Positions 12,231 to 23,793 of a stretch of 64,000 nucleotides of DNA are shown in pieces. The DNA comes from Thuidium tamariscinum (lineage: Eukaryota > Streptophyta > Bryopsida > Hypnales > Thuidiaceae), in NCBI GenBank assembly GCA_947034885.2, contig OZ019759.1, forward strand, positions 14,572,501 through 14,636,500, written 5' to 3'. Position numbers and translations under genes: made by a program. Within the stretch, counting starts at the first letter, position 1; each line of letters starts with the position of its first letter. Under the pieces are notes generated by a model that was given only the letters and a program-made list of their open reading frames with translations, searched no databases and was not told the DNA's origin.

Positions 12231-12839
12231 ATGGCTGGACTTGTGCAAGGAACAGTTCAAAGAGCAGCTACGGTTCAAACTCCCCCGGAAGGACCTATAA
12301 GGAAGTCCGATTTGTTATGGGAACTGAGGGAGACAGAAGTAGTCCGTGGACACCACGAAAATTGGAGGAAAAATCATGTAGTCGCTCAACTATGTTTTGT
12401 CCCTACAGTGAGGGTGGAGGACTTCATAAACGAGATGCAAAACGCTGAGGGGGGTTTGCTCTGCAGGTATGTCAAGATCCGCACCAAACCAGAGAAGGAG
12501 GGTGCATCAGGTAGGGCTACTCCTACTGCAGCAAAAGACATTTCACGGTAAGCTTTTTTGTTGCACACTTTGTATGGGAGCATTATCTTCAATGTTCTAA
12601 AACTATCACGAAATTGTATTGTTTTGGACTCAATTACTGTTTTGCGAATTTCTATGTAGGTACCATTGCCAATACGGTCCGGAGGATCATACTGGAAAGG
12701 TAAAGACATTGACATCGTCTTTGCTTCCAATGACAAGACGTAAGGTGTTGTTGGCAAACACAATTAGTACACGACGTTCACAAAAGAAGCCTGAAGAAGA
12801 TGCGACAATAGTTGGGAATGTGCAGCCTGAAACAGTACA

Positions 12840-12990
12840 GAAGAAAAGGGGTAGGAAGAAGAAAGTCCCCTCAGAAACTACAAGGTTGGAGACATGCAAG
12901 CCAAAGCGCACGTATAAGAAGAAAGCCTCCTCAGAAACTACAGGGTCGGAGACATGCAAGCCGAAGCGCACGTATAGGAAGAAAGCCCAA
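12840..12990 (+). repeat. in-frame duplicated ~60-bp units in the MULE transposase
   Basis: The segment around 12855-12985 contains three related units encoding K-K-x-x-S-E-T-T-x-x-E-T-C-K-P-K-R-T-Y. The bases AAGAAAGCCTCCTCAGAAAC and CATGCAAGCCGAAGCGCACG recur with few changes. The repeat lengthens a basic, probably DNA-binding or nuclear-targeting, segment. Confidence 0.6.
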
Positions 12991-14552
12991 GTGGATCCTA
13001 GTCAAAGTGAGGGCAATTCAGGCCCTCTTGGAGATGGCGCTCTGGAATCGGAGAGGCAACGAAGAAAACGTAACACTGGAGTAACGGGGACATGCAATAC
13101 AAAGGAGCCACATTGGCGTAACGTCAAGGATAAAGAAGTTAACTCTGGCATCTCAACTTCAGCTCACTCTACTCTCAAGGCAATAGAAATAGACCTTAAT
13201 TCACCTGCAAAAGAGTTGTTGGCAGAAGACTTCACTCTTCTTTGCAGCACAAAAGGCGTTTCAAAAGACAAGACCAAGACATCAGCGTCTAAGCAAACCA
13301 AGAGGTCTGTCCCATGCAAGCGCGCTCAAAGACCCAAACATACTGCCAAAGTATTACCGACTAGCATACTCGAAATCGACCTCAATGTCACTCTCCAAGA
13401 CTTTGACCTCAATGTCACGGCAGCGTCAACAGACGATGCGTGTGATACTATTGAAGTGGTTACAAGTGTAGGATCCATGCCTCCTTCCACGATGGCATCA
13501 ATCACCGATGTTGGTAGTAGCAGGCCATCCGTAGAGAAACATGTTGCCGAAGCAAGCAATGGGGCTGCGCAAGACAATGAGGTACTGGAACAAAGTTCGG
13601 AGCTTTTAGGAAATGACATGCCATGCAACACAGAAGTTACGCAAGACAGTACTAGAGTCGTGGACAATGGTGGTGGTCAGAATGGAGCTAGTTCGGGCAA
13701 TACAAAGAATACGAGGAAAGCCACTTCTACAACCTCCCAGACCAAAAAGACGCGTGATTCCTCAAAGCAGTGGGGGGGCTCCTTGAAGCGAGGTTGTCTC
13801 GCTACGTTTTCTGTGAGGACTCTTCTCTTGTTACCCCATGTGTCTCAGATTTGCATCTATGAAGCTGAGCATGTCAACCAAGATGGTGTATAATGTCACG
13901 GATTATCCCATGCTAGAGACCGCAGTTCTTTTGCATGACAACTTTCGCCTGAATTGAAGGAATTTGTATTCACACAACTTAGGAGTGGACTGAGTGTTTT
14001 TCAGATTATGGCAAAACTTATTGCTGTTGTGAAAGAAGCACGCTGAGATAAGAAGGAGCTTACCAGGGACATGTTCCTTCATGAACGTGACATACGCAAT
14101 TGGACAACAAAGGTAGCACGCGAAACATACATGTTGCACACTGAGGATGCTAAAAGTGTGCAATTGTGGGTGCAAGAAAATCCAGATAGTGTATTTTTCT
14201 ATCAAGAAACAGGTACAGCTATTGAAGGAGGGCTCACGGCGTTGAACATACCTTTCACTCTAGGGATTCAGACGACATGGCAACGTAAAATGATGCTCAC
14301 ATTTGGCCAAGAGAGTGCGGTTTCAATTGATGTCACATTTGGCACAAATGAAAAGAAGGTTTGTTTGTTGTCCTCAATCTTTGCAACTATGGGAAATCAT
14401 GATGCTTGTCCAATTATTTGAAGTTGGCTTTTTTGTCACATCGTTATACTATTGCATTTCCTCATTAATGGTTTCTACTTTGTAGTTCCCTCTATATACA
14501 GTCGTGGTTTTTGATGAATGGCATAATGACATACCCGTTGCCTTCATTGTCA

Positions 14553-14560
14553 CATCACGT
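14553..14560. repeat. target site duplication (left), CATCACGT
   Basis: The eight bases CATCACGT directly precede the CAGGG end of the small hAT element and recur exactly at 15278-15285 after its CCCTG end. Eight bases is the hAT-typical length. Confidence 0.95.
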
Positions 14561-14699
14561 CAGGGTTGTCTATCCCGACGTGACGTGGGCTTTTCCCGTC
14601 CGGATGTCATGACGCGTCAGTCGTGACGAGTCAGGACGCGTCAGAGGCCGTCCCGAATGCTGACGGCGTTGTCGACGGCCTGGATGAAGTCCGTCGACC

Positions 14700-14902
14700 G
14701 TCGACAAGGCCGTCCACCATCGACAGGGCCGTCGAGGAGGCCGTCCACCGTCGACAGGGCCGTCCACGAGGCCGTCGACCGTTAACAGGGCCGTCGAGGA
14801 GGTCGTCGACCGTCGACAGGGCCGTCGAGGAGGCCGTCCACTGTCGACAGGGCCGTCCATGAGGCCGTCGACCGTTAACAGGGCCGTCGAGGAGGTCGTC
14901 GA
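14700..14902. repeat. 31-bp GC-rich tandem repeats within the small hAT element
   Basis: CGACAGGGCCGTC or TAACAGGGCCGTC recurs at about 14721, 14752, 14783, 14814 and onward, a 31-base period of about six units; a block of three units is itself duplicated. Units carry GTCGAC and GGCCGTC motifs like those near the ends and genes of the large hAT element, so they may be transposase-binding subterminal repeats (inference). Confidence 0.8.
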
Positions 14903-15095
14903 CCGATTAGGGCTGGCCGGCTGCAAACTTCAGAGCCTTGTAACTTTTGCAAAAAGTCTTCAAATTGGGCAAATGAGATGTTTTTCGGCATCTACAGTTT
15001 CTGTAGATGCCGAAAAACATCTCATTTGCCCAATTTGAAAACTTTTTGCAAAAGTTACAAGGCTCTGAAGTTTACAGCCGGCTAGCCCTAATCGG
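14903..15095. repeat. 193-bp near-perfect hairpin
   Basis: The arm 14903-14997 is reverse-complementary to 15001-15095 with few mismatches, around a three-base loop TTT (…CATCTACAG TTT CTGTAGATG…). A transcript would fold into a ~95-bp duplex, a typical substrate for plant small-RNA processing. Small-RNA production is inference. Confidence 0.9.
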
Positions 15096-15277
15096 TTCGA
15101 TTCTATCCTGGACGGTCCGGTCGACGGTGGACGGCCTCGTTGACGGCCCTGTCGACGATTTTTCATCCTCTGTCGCGGATTTTGTCATGAATTTCAACCT
15201 GACGGACGCTCGGCTCCCCGTCACGTCAGCGGACGGACATCTTGACGCACGGACGTGACGCGACGGAAGCAACCCTG

Positions 15278-15285
15278 CATCACGT
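15278..15285. repeat. target site duplication (right), CATCACGT
   Basis: Second copy of the perfect 8-bp duplication of the small hAT element. Confidence 0.95.
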
Positions 15286-17243
15286 ACTTTACAAGAGGAT
15301 CTCACTTCTTGGATGTGGGCACTAGACGACACTATAAAAAAACTGAACCCTGCTTAGAAGCCCAATGCGTTCATCGTCGATTGTGCATAAAGGGAGATAA
15401 ATAGTCTTCGGTAAGTTATTTCCAGTGCCTTTCTTTTCCTACATGGTCATACATCAATTTTTCAACAAAAGTGCAAAATGATATTCACAGTTCCTATCAT
15501 ACAAAACATACATGAACATTTGAAATTCAAAATGTGCCACTCTTGTATGGATTCAACCAATGCTTTTATACAAAACATACGTGATGAGGGTGCATTGCTT
15601 CTTTTGAAATGTTCTAGACCCATAATTTCATTGTCCTCACATACATAATACCATTAATCACAAAACATGATGTCCTCAAGTCTGTTTTCTTGAACTAAGT
15701 CGGCAGTCTTGTTGTACGGAACATAAGTTAGCATGAAACATGGAATTTATAATGAAGTCCTGCACAAATTGTCAATTTTGGGCAGGAAAATTCCATCATC
15801 ACTAGCCACCTTGTTTAAGAAAGCATCCCCTTCAATTTTACTTCAAATTTTGAAACATAGAACACATATGACTACATACAAAATATTTGGTCAGGTTCAA
15901 TGTCCATTGCTAATTCAATTTCTTTGCACATAACCTTGACTCTGTTTAGACTGATCTTGAAGTCCCCTTTAGGAGACTTGTGAAACTAACTAGTTCTATT
16001 GTTGTAATCGAGGCTCACAATATACTAAATGACAGAATGTGGTCTTTTGTAGGTTGGTATGGCCGCTTACTGCTATCTTTCTATGCCTTTGGCATGTTCA
16101 TAGGGCCTGGTAAAAGCAAGCTTGCATTAAGATTGCAGATGTACTCTTGCTTGCGGAGGTCATTCGGGGACTTAGATCTATCATGTACAATCAGGAAGGA
16201 CCAGCAGGAGATGATGCCACTAGTTGGGCAATAAGAAAACTACAGCAGCTTCAGAATTCTTTCCCTGTAGCAAATGAATTTTGGGATTATGTGATGAAGC
16301 AGTGGTTACCAAAAGTTCATATGTGGGTGGTTGGCTATATGAATCTTCCGTATGCCGGCCAAGATACGAATGCTGCTGTGGAGAATTACCACGGCTATAT
16401 GAAGTTTGTCCTAAGGTCCGAGAGAAGTCGAATGACTAGTCGACGAGTGGATTGGTGCATCCATATGCTCACCGGAGATGTATTAACCCACTACTGGTAT
16501 GTGCAATTGCGGAAGCAGTATGGGTTTGTGGACAATTGAAAGGAACGAAACACTGTTGTCTCAGCTCTTCTTCGAGCGCGTGACATTCCTGACAGCAACA
16601 TGACACTACCTCAATATGATGGGGGCCCTGCCTTCGTCACATCTACAAGCCACCGGCACTTACAATATGCTGTGTACAATCCAGGTGAATTGTGGGCGTC
16701 CTGCAATCGCAGAAGGGAAATACATGCAAGCATAAGGTTAAAGTCTTGTGTCTTTTGCATCCTGAATTAGCTGAAGGGATTGTGGCTAGATTTTGTGGTG
16801 CTCAGAAGGATACAACAGCGGTCGCAAAGCATTATGGAGTAACACCTACAAGACACTTCCCGTAGCCATCTACATCAAGCCCTATTTCATCCTGCCAGAA
16901 TTCACCATTTCAATCCGAAACACTGCCCTAGTTCCCACGCCCACCGGTGGATCCGCATTATAACTTGCAGGTTAAAGCAGAAGAGCTCCTTCGGTTTGTT
17001 GATGGAAATTCAACATTGATGGAACACTTAGATGCTGACTTCAACAGATCATTGGGGAAACTGAAGTTGTTAGGAGAGGAGATCCAATTTGGAAATATTA
17101 ATCCAACTAGATCAACTCCAGTGTTTCATAGAGTAGAAGATGGTCTGGGTATTGGTTTGGCACGTCTGAAGGATATTTTGGAGCGGGGCAATAGACCACA
17201 TGCATCCAGGAGGTTGTGGAAGGGGGGAGAGTTGCCTGCCTAA

Positions 17244-18364
17244 CTCAATAGTGAAGGTTCCAGGCAAATGACTTCACAGTCAATGTTTTGTCAAGCAGTT
17301 TATGGCTTCAATGTTTGAGGTTCATTGTTTTTTCCTAAGTTGACGTCAATTTAGGCTAAGGACTTCTTACATTGTGGTTTACATCATTGGCTTCAGTAAA
17401 CGATGTTTCACTACAATGTTTCATCCATTCAAAGTGAATTCATTTTGTATTTTGGGTGCCCAAACATTGTTACCGCTATTTTTGAAAGCTATTTTGGGGA
17501 GGAAATGCTAGACAACAACTTCCTTGCAAAATTGTCATACTTCCTAACAAATTGCCTCCATTTTTTTCTATACCCTTCATACACGCAAGTCACACATGTA
17601 ACAAGTCATCCTAATCAACATTAAAAAATCATTATGCTATCCAATTTTATAACGTATGTAGTACTATCAAGTCTTAGTGGATGGAAGAGATATGTCCACT
17701 GCATAGGACTCAAATTCATGAAGCAAATAGAAGAAGTCTTACAAGGAACATGAGATACATAGCATTGGACCTAGTGTACACAAGAATGAAGCGTGCAAGC
17801 GTGCAGTGAATTGTATATTTTCTTTAACGTATGTTATCTAATTCACTTTGGAATAACCAATGGTATCTCATGTCAAAAACTCTAAATGGACCATTTATTT
17901 GTCCCCTCAAAATGTTCTAAAATTAAAGGCATTGCTACTTCTCTTTTTTACAGTGTTTCATAAAACAAGAACGAGGTCTATAAAAAGAAACAAATGTTGC
18001 ATTCCAGAAGCTACAATTTTAAGTACTGAAATATTTAGCATCATTACAACATAGGCACCGTATACATACTCATAGTATCCAGTTTTTTTACGAGGTGATC
18101 CAAACCATTCCTGTAGTTTCTCTGCCCTCTCAAAAATAGTGTCTTATGAAACACTGTGTGTGGTTTTTTAGAAAAATCCCCCCAATAACAACAGAGCCTC
18201 ACAAGTGCAAGGTCCCCATAGCAAAAAAATGTCCTACCATGGCATCATCATGAAAGAATGTAGGTTCTATACAATGAAGAAACAAACCATATGGTAGAAA
18301 ATAGGGCGTTCTCTAGATACAAAAAAGAAACACTCAAATCCTAACTAAAATCATCCTCCTACAG
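17244..18364. other. spacer between convergent MULE transposase and Ulp1 genes
   Basis: AT-rich spacer between the 3' ends of two convergent pseudogenes. No further gene, RNA or clear repeat was recognised. Confidence 0.5.
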
Positions 18365-19503
18365 TCACTCCTTTACAGGGTTATATACTTCCACATTGGG
18401 CTCAGTTGCTAATGCTGCATACAATACTCGGAATGGGGGCTCATATGCTTCAGACACTAAAGTGCAACCCAACTCATCTGCTACAACGGATATCAAATGT
18501 TTTTGCATTGTGGCCAGCTTGTCCCCTGCTAGAAGCTCAGCTTAAAATAAGTCTTCTGTTTTTTATGCATCCAATCCTGCCATACTTGAGTCCGCGCCAT
18601 GAAAGAAACGAATGTACAACTCGATGAAGCGCAAAACATAAAACCCGCACTCATAGTTTCCTCGCTGGAGAAACACTAGTACATCTTTTCTGACAGGTTG
18701 TTTGGGCAGAGGAGAGTCATGCAGCAGCTGCCACACCTTCCACAAGCAGCTTGCATACTCTTTGTCATCCGAATGATGGTGAAGGTTTGTACTATTAAGG
18801 TGCAACAATGAGGTCTCAGTCAAAATGAAAAGAGACCAGTGCAGACTATCAACATACGGCACTAATACTTCTATTTTGGGAGGGCATTGGGTGTACAATC
18901 TTGAAGGTACGAGATACTGCCACCCCCATTTCTTCAATGCTTCGTCATTCTGTAAGTTCCACGCTGGATCTAAAGGACCTTGCATAAACGAAGAAGCAAT
19001 GTAAACCCGTTCTCTGGCCTCTGCAGACAAGCTCCACCACAAGCAACGACATAGAACTTCAAGCACATTCTGGCCCAGCATTATCCTACACCGTTGCAGT
19101 TGGCATATTTCAACCATGGGAACTGACAAGGACTCCCACTTTGACCCGTAGAAGTTTATTGTGCCGGCATCTTCAACACCTGTACCCTTCCTGACATCTC
19201 AAATTGAACCACCGTTAGAATTCCCATCTTCTGAAACTCAATGTTTTGCATAATCAAGAAACAAGGCGGGGTAGCAGTAGCGTTACCTTGGTAAGGCTTT
19301 CATGAGCTCCTCTATCTTGAAGTACAAATAGGTCTTCGATACAGAGAGTCTAGCCCACTGTGTGTCACTGAAGAACTTCGAGGGAGGGGGGAGAAATGTG
19401 ACACATCTAGGATTACTTAGTCTATGCGCGCTGTCTTGGTCTTTTGTTACCGAAGGATCTTGTTCGGCTAAACCCTCATCACTCTCGTCATCCGTGAGCA
19501 TGT

Positions 19504-19511
19504 AGGACTCT
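19504..19511. repeat. target duplication (left) of the large hAT element, AGGACTCT
   Basis: These eight bases precede the CAGGG end at 19512 and match AGGGCTCT at 52974-52981 in seven of eight positions, hAT-typical in length. Dropping the element and one copy restores the Ulp1 gene frame. Confidence 0.8.
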
Positions 19512-19599
19512 CAGGGTTGTCTATCCCGACGTGACGTGGGCTTTTCCCGTCCGGATGTCATGACGCGTCAGTCGTGACGAGTCAAGACGCGTCAGAGGC

Positions 19600-20030
19600 C
19601 GTCCCGAATGTTGACGGCGTCGTCGACAGCGCGGATGAAGTCCGTCGACAGCGCGCAGATGGCCTGTCGGCCGCCTCGACGACTGGCCGTCGTGTGGACG
19701 GCCAGAGCGTCCGCGGCTTTAGGGTTTAGGTGCGACGGCCAGGCCGTCGCCTCGACAGTTTTCTGTTCAGCGGACGGTCACGGCGTCCAGAGTCCGTCCA
19801 CGCTGCGGGGACGGCCAGGCCGTCGCCTCGACAGTTTTCCGTTCAACGGACGGTCACGGCGTCTAGAGTCCGTCCACGCTGCGGGGACGGCCAGGCCGTC
19901 GTCTGGACAGCGGGACGTCCGTTGGATGGCCAGAGCGTCTGCGGGGACGGCCACGACGTCCCGTCCGCGGCTGTCCACAGTGCGCCAACGGACAGGCCGT
20001 CGACTGGACGACTGCTACTAGGCCTTCACA
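19600..20030. promoter_or_regulatory. GC-rich subterminal repeat cluster upstream of hAT transposase
   Basis: Repeats such as GACGGCCAGGCCGTCGCCTC, TCGACAGTTTTCCGTTCA and CGGACGGTCACGGCGTC recur in direct order (a ~84-bp unit at about 19735 and 19819). The cluster is far more GC-rich than the surrounding DNA. It sits between the element end and the TATA box at 20032, so it may hold both transposase-binding sites and promoter elements (inference). Confidence 0.65.
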
Positions 20031-20031
20031 G

Positions 20032-20037
20032 TATATA
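20032..20037 (+). promoter_or_regulatory. TATA box of the hAT transposase gene
   Basis: TATATA within GTATATAGCA lies about 220 bp upstream of the first sensible ATG (20252), directly after the GC-rich cluster. A candidate intron in the leader runs from GTAAGTG at 20168 to the AG at 20224-20225. Confidence 0.5.
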
Positions 20038-20251
20038 GCACAAGCCGTGTATTTGAAGGTCACTTTTCCTTGTTGATCTTTGCTCTTATGACCTGGTTGG
20101 CACACAGCCATTACACTAGAATGAAGTCCAAGAAGAGTGTGTGGGAGGAACACTTGCTGTGAAAGCAGTAAGTGTTATTTCCACATCACATCCAAACAGA
20201 ATACTAACCTGTTTTGTTTGTGCAGTTTCAAGTGAAGAACCAGTGGGAGCA

Positions 20252-22744
20252 ATGGGAGGGGGGAGGACACAATGGGAATCCTGGTACAGGCTACAAGAGG
20301 ATGGGAAAGTGGAATGCAAGTTCTGCAAAACGAAGATTAGTTACCGCAAGGATCGCTTGCTTTTCCACTTGGGTTATAGACGAAATGACACCCTCCCCGG
20401 AGTGAGAATGTGCAACAAGGCCAGTGCAGCAGTGAAGGCTATGTTTTTCAATTGTGGGGGGAATGTTCCTACAGTCTCCGAAGACGAAGAGGAACATGAT
20501 GTGGAAGTGACATCACCGTCATCGAATCCAACGAGGGTGGTACGTGATCAAGAACTACCCAATGCTTCAATCTCAATTAGTGGAGGGGGAGGAAATACTT
20601 TGGGCCAAAATTCTCAAGTTCGATCATCAGAGGCGCCTGTCCCTTCTTCGACCCATAGTCGACCGCTGAGGCAATTATCCGTACAAGAAGGGATGGACAC
20701 ATCCAAAAAGCAAGTACTAGACAAGAAGTGGACAAAATTTTTCTACGAAGCAAATATCCCATTCAATGTGGTGAGACACCCCGCTTTTGTGGATGCCGTG
20801 AAATCAACCTCCGAGTCCAGAGTTCTTTACAAACCTCCACCTTACAATGCCATACGTACGAAGCTCATGACATCAACAAAGGAGGAAGTGGCTGCACTGG
20901 TAGCGGAGAAGACAAGGGGGCCTATCCACAAGTACGGTGTCACTATATGTTCTGACGGATGGGACAATGTCACCCATCGGCCATTAATCAATGTAATGTT
21001 GTCGTGTACGAGTGGAGAAGTATTTTTGGGATCGGTGGACACTACAGGCGAAAGCAAAGACGCTGTTTATGTGGCTAATCGCATGATCGATTACATTGAC
21101 GCGGTGGGGGGACATAATGTGGTGCAAGTTTGCACGGACAATGCGCCAAACATGCGTTTGGCTGGTACTCAAATTACTCGCGAATTCCCTCACCTATATT
21201 TCCAAGGTTGTTCCGCGCATGCACTTGACCTTCTACTTGAAGATTGGGGCAAGCAACTTTGGGTGGTCAAAATGGTGAAGAAAGCAAAATCAATCGTGAA
21301 ATTCATTCGCACGCATCACATGCCACTCGCCATTTTCCGACGACATTCTCCTAATCTCATGTTGAAGAATCCCATTGAGACACGTTTTGCGACCATGTTC
21401 CTCATGATCGAGCGTTTGGCCGAGGTCAAGGAAGCCGTGGAATCTACAGTCCATGATCCGCAGTGGAACAAATATGTGAGGTCCTCGAACGCTGCAATAC
21501 ACAATAAGGCAGAAAAGGTTCGATGTAGGGTTCGAAAGGACGAGTTCTGGAGGAGGTGTCTCAACTTCGTGCATATGGTAGAGCCTGTGTTGGTGGCTCT
21601 TCGAGAGTTTGATGGAAAACATCCGGTCATGGGCAAAGCATGGATCGTGATGAAGAAGCTAGAAAAGCATGTTTTGGCTTTGAGGAATCGACCATTTTCA
21701 TTGGAGGCAAATTATGCGAACCGTGCTGAATATGCGTTTTACGAACGATGGGATTTGATGAAGACCGATTTGCACTACGCAGCTGCCCTGCTCAATCCAT
21801 TCTTCCTTGATGAAATTGTACTAATAGACGATAACGAGGCAAAGGAGGCCATTCTTAGAGTACTACGCAAATTGGCAGTTGGAGGGTTGGGATATGCAGC
21901 CGCTTTGTTTGAGTACCAATCCTTTCAAGACCGCCGAGGCATGTTCGCTGGACTTCCCGATGTGAATACTTTGAATTTGGAACCGCATGAATAGTGGGAT
22001 CTTCTCGGAGTTGGTGCTCATACGCTTGCACCTATTGCAAGAAGGATCCTCGCACAAGTATGTTCCGCATCATCATGCGAACGCAATTGGAGCATGTATT
22101 CATTTGTCCACAGCAAGTCTCGCAACAGATTGACATCTGAGCGCGCGGAGGAATTGGTTTACATTTATACCAATTCGAGGACTCTCAGGGAAAGGGGTGC
22201 GGCGGATGCAGCACGATGGTACACTGAGAACACGTTGTCTGAAGATTCCATGACAACCGAATCAGATGGCTTCGATCGTGGTTCGGTTATGTCAGATGCT
22301 AACAACGATGACTCAGACGACAGTTCCAATGGCGATGATGATCCACCATTTCGGCCTTTGGGTGAAAGGCAAGAAAGGGGTCCCCTAATTGACGAGTCCG
22401 TATTTGACTTTGATGGCGCGGATAATGATGGAAATGACCACGGGGGAGATGAGGATGGAAATGACAACGGGGGAGACGAGGGTGGAAATGACAACGGGGG
22501 AAATGATGGCAGTCCGTCATGGATGCCACGTACATCGATTGCGGGGTCAAGTGGTGGAAATCAAAACGAAGGGGTTGAAGCCCCACCTTCACCGGTTATA
22601 AGGCCGATTGAAGAAGAAATGCGTACCCAGAGACATAAACATGTCGTTGTGGTAGAAAGACAAGGCGAAGATGAGGTCGTGCCACAGATCCCCCAGTGGC
22701 GCGGAACACTCGTAGCCACAGATCCCCCATTGGTGTTGAGATAG
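20252..22744 (+). pseudogene. hAT transposase (BED finger, DUF659, hAT C-terminal dimerisation), one in-frame TAG
   Basis: Start ATG 20252 (MGGGRTQWESWYR) begins a BED-type zinc finger: VECKFC, then the H-rich part ending at the C of MCNKAS. An acidic S/T-rich linker follows, then a DUF659/RNase-H-like core with TICSDGWDNVTHRPL, VCTDNAPNMR and GCSAHALDLLLEDWGK, and the hAT C-terminal block (VCSSSSCERNWSMYSFVHSK, NRLTSERAEELVYI). This is the catalytic protein that would move the 33-kb element. A TAG at 21992-21994 stands where the W-W of the family is expected (EWWDLL), probably a TGG-to-TAG change; the frame then stays open to 22744. After the hAT domain comes an acidic tail with 9-residue G/N/D repeats. 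The tail may continue, through a frameshift, in the open frame at 22675-23412. Confidence 0.9.
22431..22510 (+). repeat. 27-bp in-frame repeats in the transposase tail
   Basis: GGAAATGACAACGGGGGAGA recurs with a 27-base period about three times and encodes N-D-N-G-G-D-E-G-G repeats in the acidic tail after the hAT domain. Such repeats change copy number easily without breaking the frame. Confidence 0.7.
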
Positions 22745-23412
22745 ACTTTCGCACATTGCGTCGAGACACGATCGGCGTGCGACCACAAGCGCCTAGCTTG
22801 GATGATCCACCCGTCCAAAATTCAGCAGGGCCTTCATCTTCTAGAGCCCGCCCCAACCAAGAAACTCCATCAGTCGGTACACGATTGGCCGGTCTCTTTC
22901 CAACTCTAAATATGACCGAGCGAAGGAATGCACCTCCATCCTCAGAACAACCCGTTGCACCGCCTACACGCACTACTAATCGACGGCCGCGGCCACGTGA
23001 AGAAGGCCCTACCAACGAACGTGTGACTAGAAGAACACGTAGAAGGCTAAGAAGGGAAGAAGTAGCGAGTATACCATTTCTCCGCGAAGGTCTTCTCCCT
23101 GGACCGACGGGGCCCAGTGTGGATACCGCTAGAGATAGAGTAGAGGGGCGAACAATCCGCAGATTGGCTTCTATAGTAGGTGAAGGCTCAAACAGCCCTG
23201 ACAACTCACCAAGCGAAGTCGGTAGGGCAACGTCCAATCATGATGATGAATCCATGGGTCCTAGTATAGGTGAAGATGGTGAAGTTCCGGGAGATAGTGA
23301 TTATAGAGGGACTCGTAGAGGTCCTCCACCTGCACCTCAAGACAATCAAGCAACCACGCGAGAGGCTGCTGCAAGGAGCATGGCTCTTAATCGTATACGT
23401 GCAAGACGTTGA
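22675..23412 (+). CDS. Arg/Pro-rich open frame overlapping the transposase tail, probably its frameshifted C-terminus
   Basis: This frame is open from 22675 to a TGA at 23410-23412 and differs from the transposase frame by one step. There is no ATG near its start; the first usable codon would be GTG 22696. The product is low-complexity and basic (RRTRRRLRREEV, ending MALNRIRARR) with acidic stretches; no known domain is recognised. Because its reading begins exactly where the transposase tail ends, loss of one base (for example in the C-runs at 22690-22694 or 22724-22728) is the simplest explanation. The two copies of GCCACAGATCCCCCA at 22681 and 22715 are 34 bases apart; removing one unit would not restore the frame. 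A separate gene cannot be excluded. Confidence 0.5.
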   Translation, partial: GRATDPPVARNTRSHRSPIGVEIDFRTLRRDTIGVRPQAPSLDDPPVQNSAGPSSSRARPNQETPSVGTRLAGLFPTLNMTERRNAPPSSEQPVAPPTRTTNRRPRPREEGPTNERVTRRTRRRLRREEVASIPFLREGLLPGPTGPSVDTARDRVEGRTIRRLASIVGEGSNSPDNSPSEVGRATSNHDDESMGPSIGEDGEVPGDSDYRGTRRGPPPAPQDNQATTREAAARSMALNRIRARR

Positions 23413-23793
23413 GAGCATCTAAGGAAAAAAATGTCTCCATGTCATCTTATGTAATATTGTGTAAGGTTGAATACCTTGCATGTGAAATTCGGCATTAATT
23501 ATAAATACTACCCATGCTTCCTGTGCTCATGTAAGGCGCATGGGTAGAAATTTTTTATCTTCACATGTCACAAATTCTACAACGCAACAACGGATCCATT
23601 TATGGATATTTGTCCCAAGAAATGGAAATATTTGCTTTGTCGTTTGCCATGTGTTCTATACTCTTAAATTTGGATTCATTCTTCGAAGCTGGTTACCTAC
23701 ATGCTTGGATATTTTGAGATCATTATGGATTTTGCCCTGTACAAGAAAACAAATGTAATCTGGAATATGGAGAAAATGATTGAAAGTACTGAA
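23413..23793. other. 3' flank of the transposase gene
   Basis: AT-rich, no recognised gene. It probably contains the polyadenylation region of the hAT transposase transcript (ATAAATACTACC near 23500). The TTAA-bordered nested element begins at its right edge. Confidence 0.4.

Larger units (their letters stand above)
14561..15277. mobile_element. 717-bp non-autonomous hAT element
   Basis: It starts CAGGGTTGTCTATCCCGACG and ends GCGACGGAAGCAACCCTG, giving the 8-bp inverted ends CAGGGTTG, and is flanked by a perfect 8-bp duplication CATCACGT. Its first ~130 bases are nearly identical to those at 19512, and its last ~120 bases match 52853-52973 with about ten differences. It is therefore a deletion derivative of the large hAT element in this window. 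It has no transposase; inside are 31-bp GC-rich repeats and a long hairpin. It splits the MULE transposase between ...FIVTS and the continuing RTLQEDLTSW codons. Confidence 0.95.
12231..17243 (+). pseudogene. MULE transposase pseudogene (multi-exon, interrupted by hAT insertion)
   Basis: Cut-and-paste transposase of the Mutator superfamily, beyond repair. Exons by GT-AG and frame: 12231-12547; 12660-14358; 14486-15410 (split by the 717-bp hAT element); 16053 onward. The start ATG gives MAGLVQG. A basic Lys/Arg-rich segment with repeated E-T-C-K-P-K-R-T-Y blocks is followed by a DNA-binding-like part (KRGCLATFSVRTLLLLP), the DDE core (SAVSIDVTFGTNEKK, then FPLYTVVVFDEWHNDIPVAF, then CLWHVHRAW and AVENYHGYMKF) and a SWIM-like motif near 16700 (G-N-T-C-K-H-K-V-K in a shifted frame). 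Lesions: TAA at 13891-13893, TGA near 13938 and 14044, TAA near 15387, TAA 16111-16113, TGA 16537-16539, a frameshift near 16700 and further stops near 16863-16930. It converges with the minus-strand Ulp1 gene, as expected for a Ulp1-type MULE. Confidence 0.85.

Noticed and set aside
12687-13667. Minus-strand open frames opposite the MULE transposase
   Set aside because: They are shadows of the repetitive basic segment on the plus strand, with no domain or splice support.
22681-22733. 34-bp-spaced direct repeat GCCACAGATCCCCCA as the cause of the transposase tail frameshift
   Set aside because: Removing one 34-base unit changes the frame the wrong way; a single-base loss fits better.
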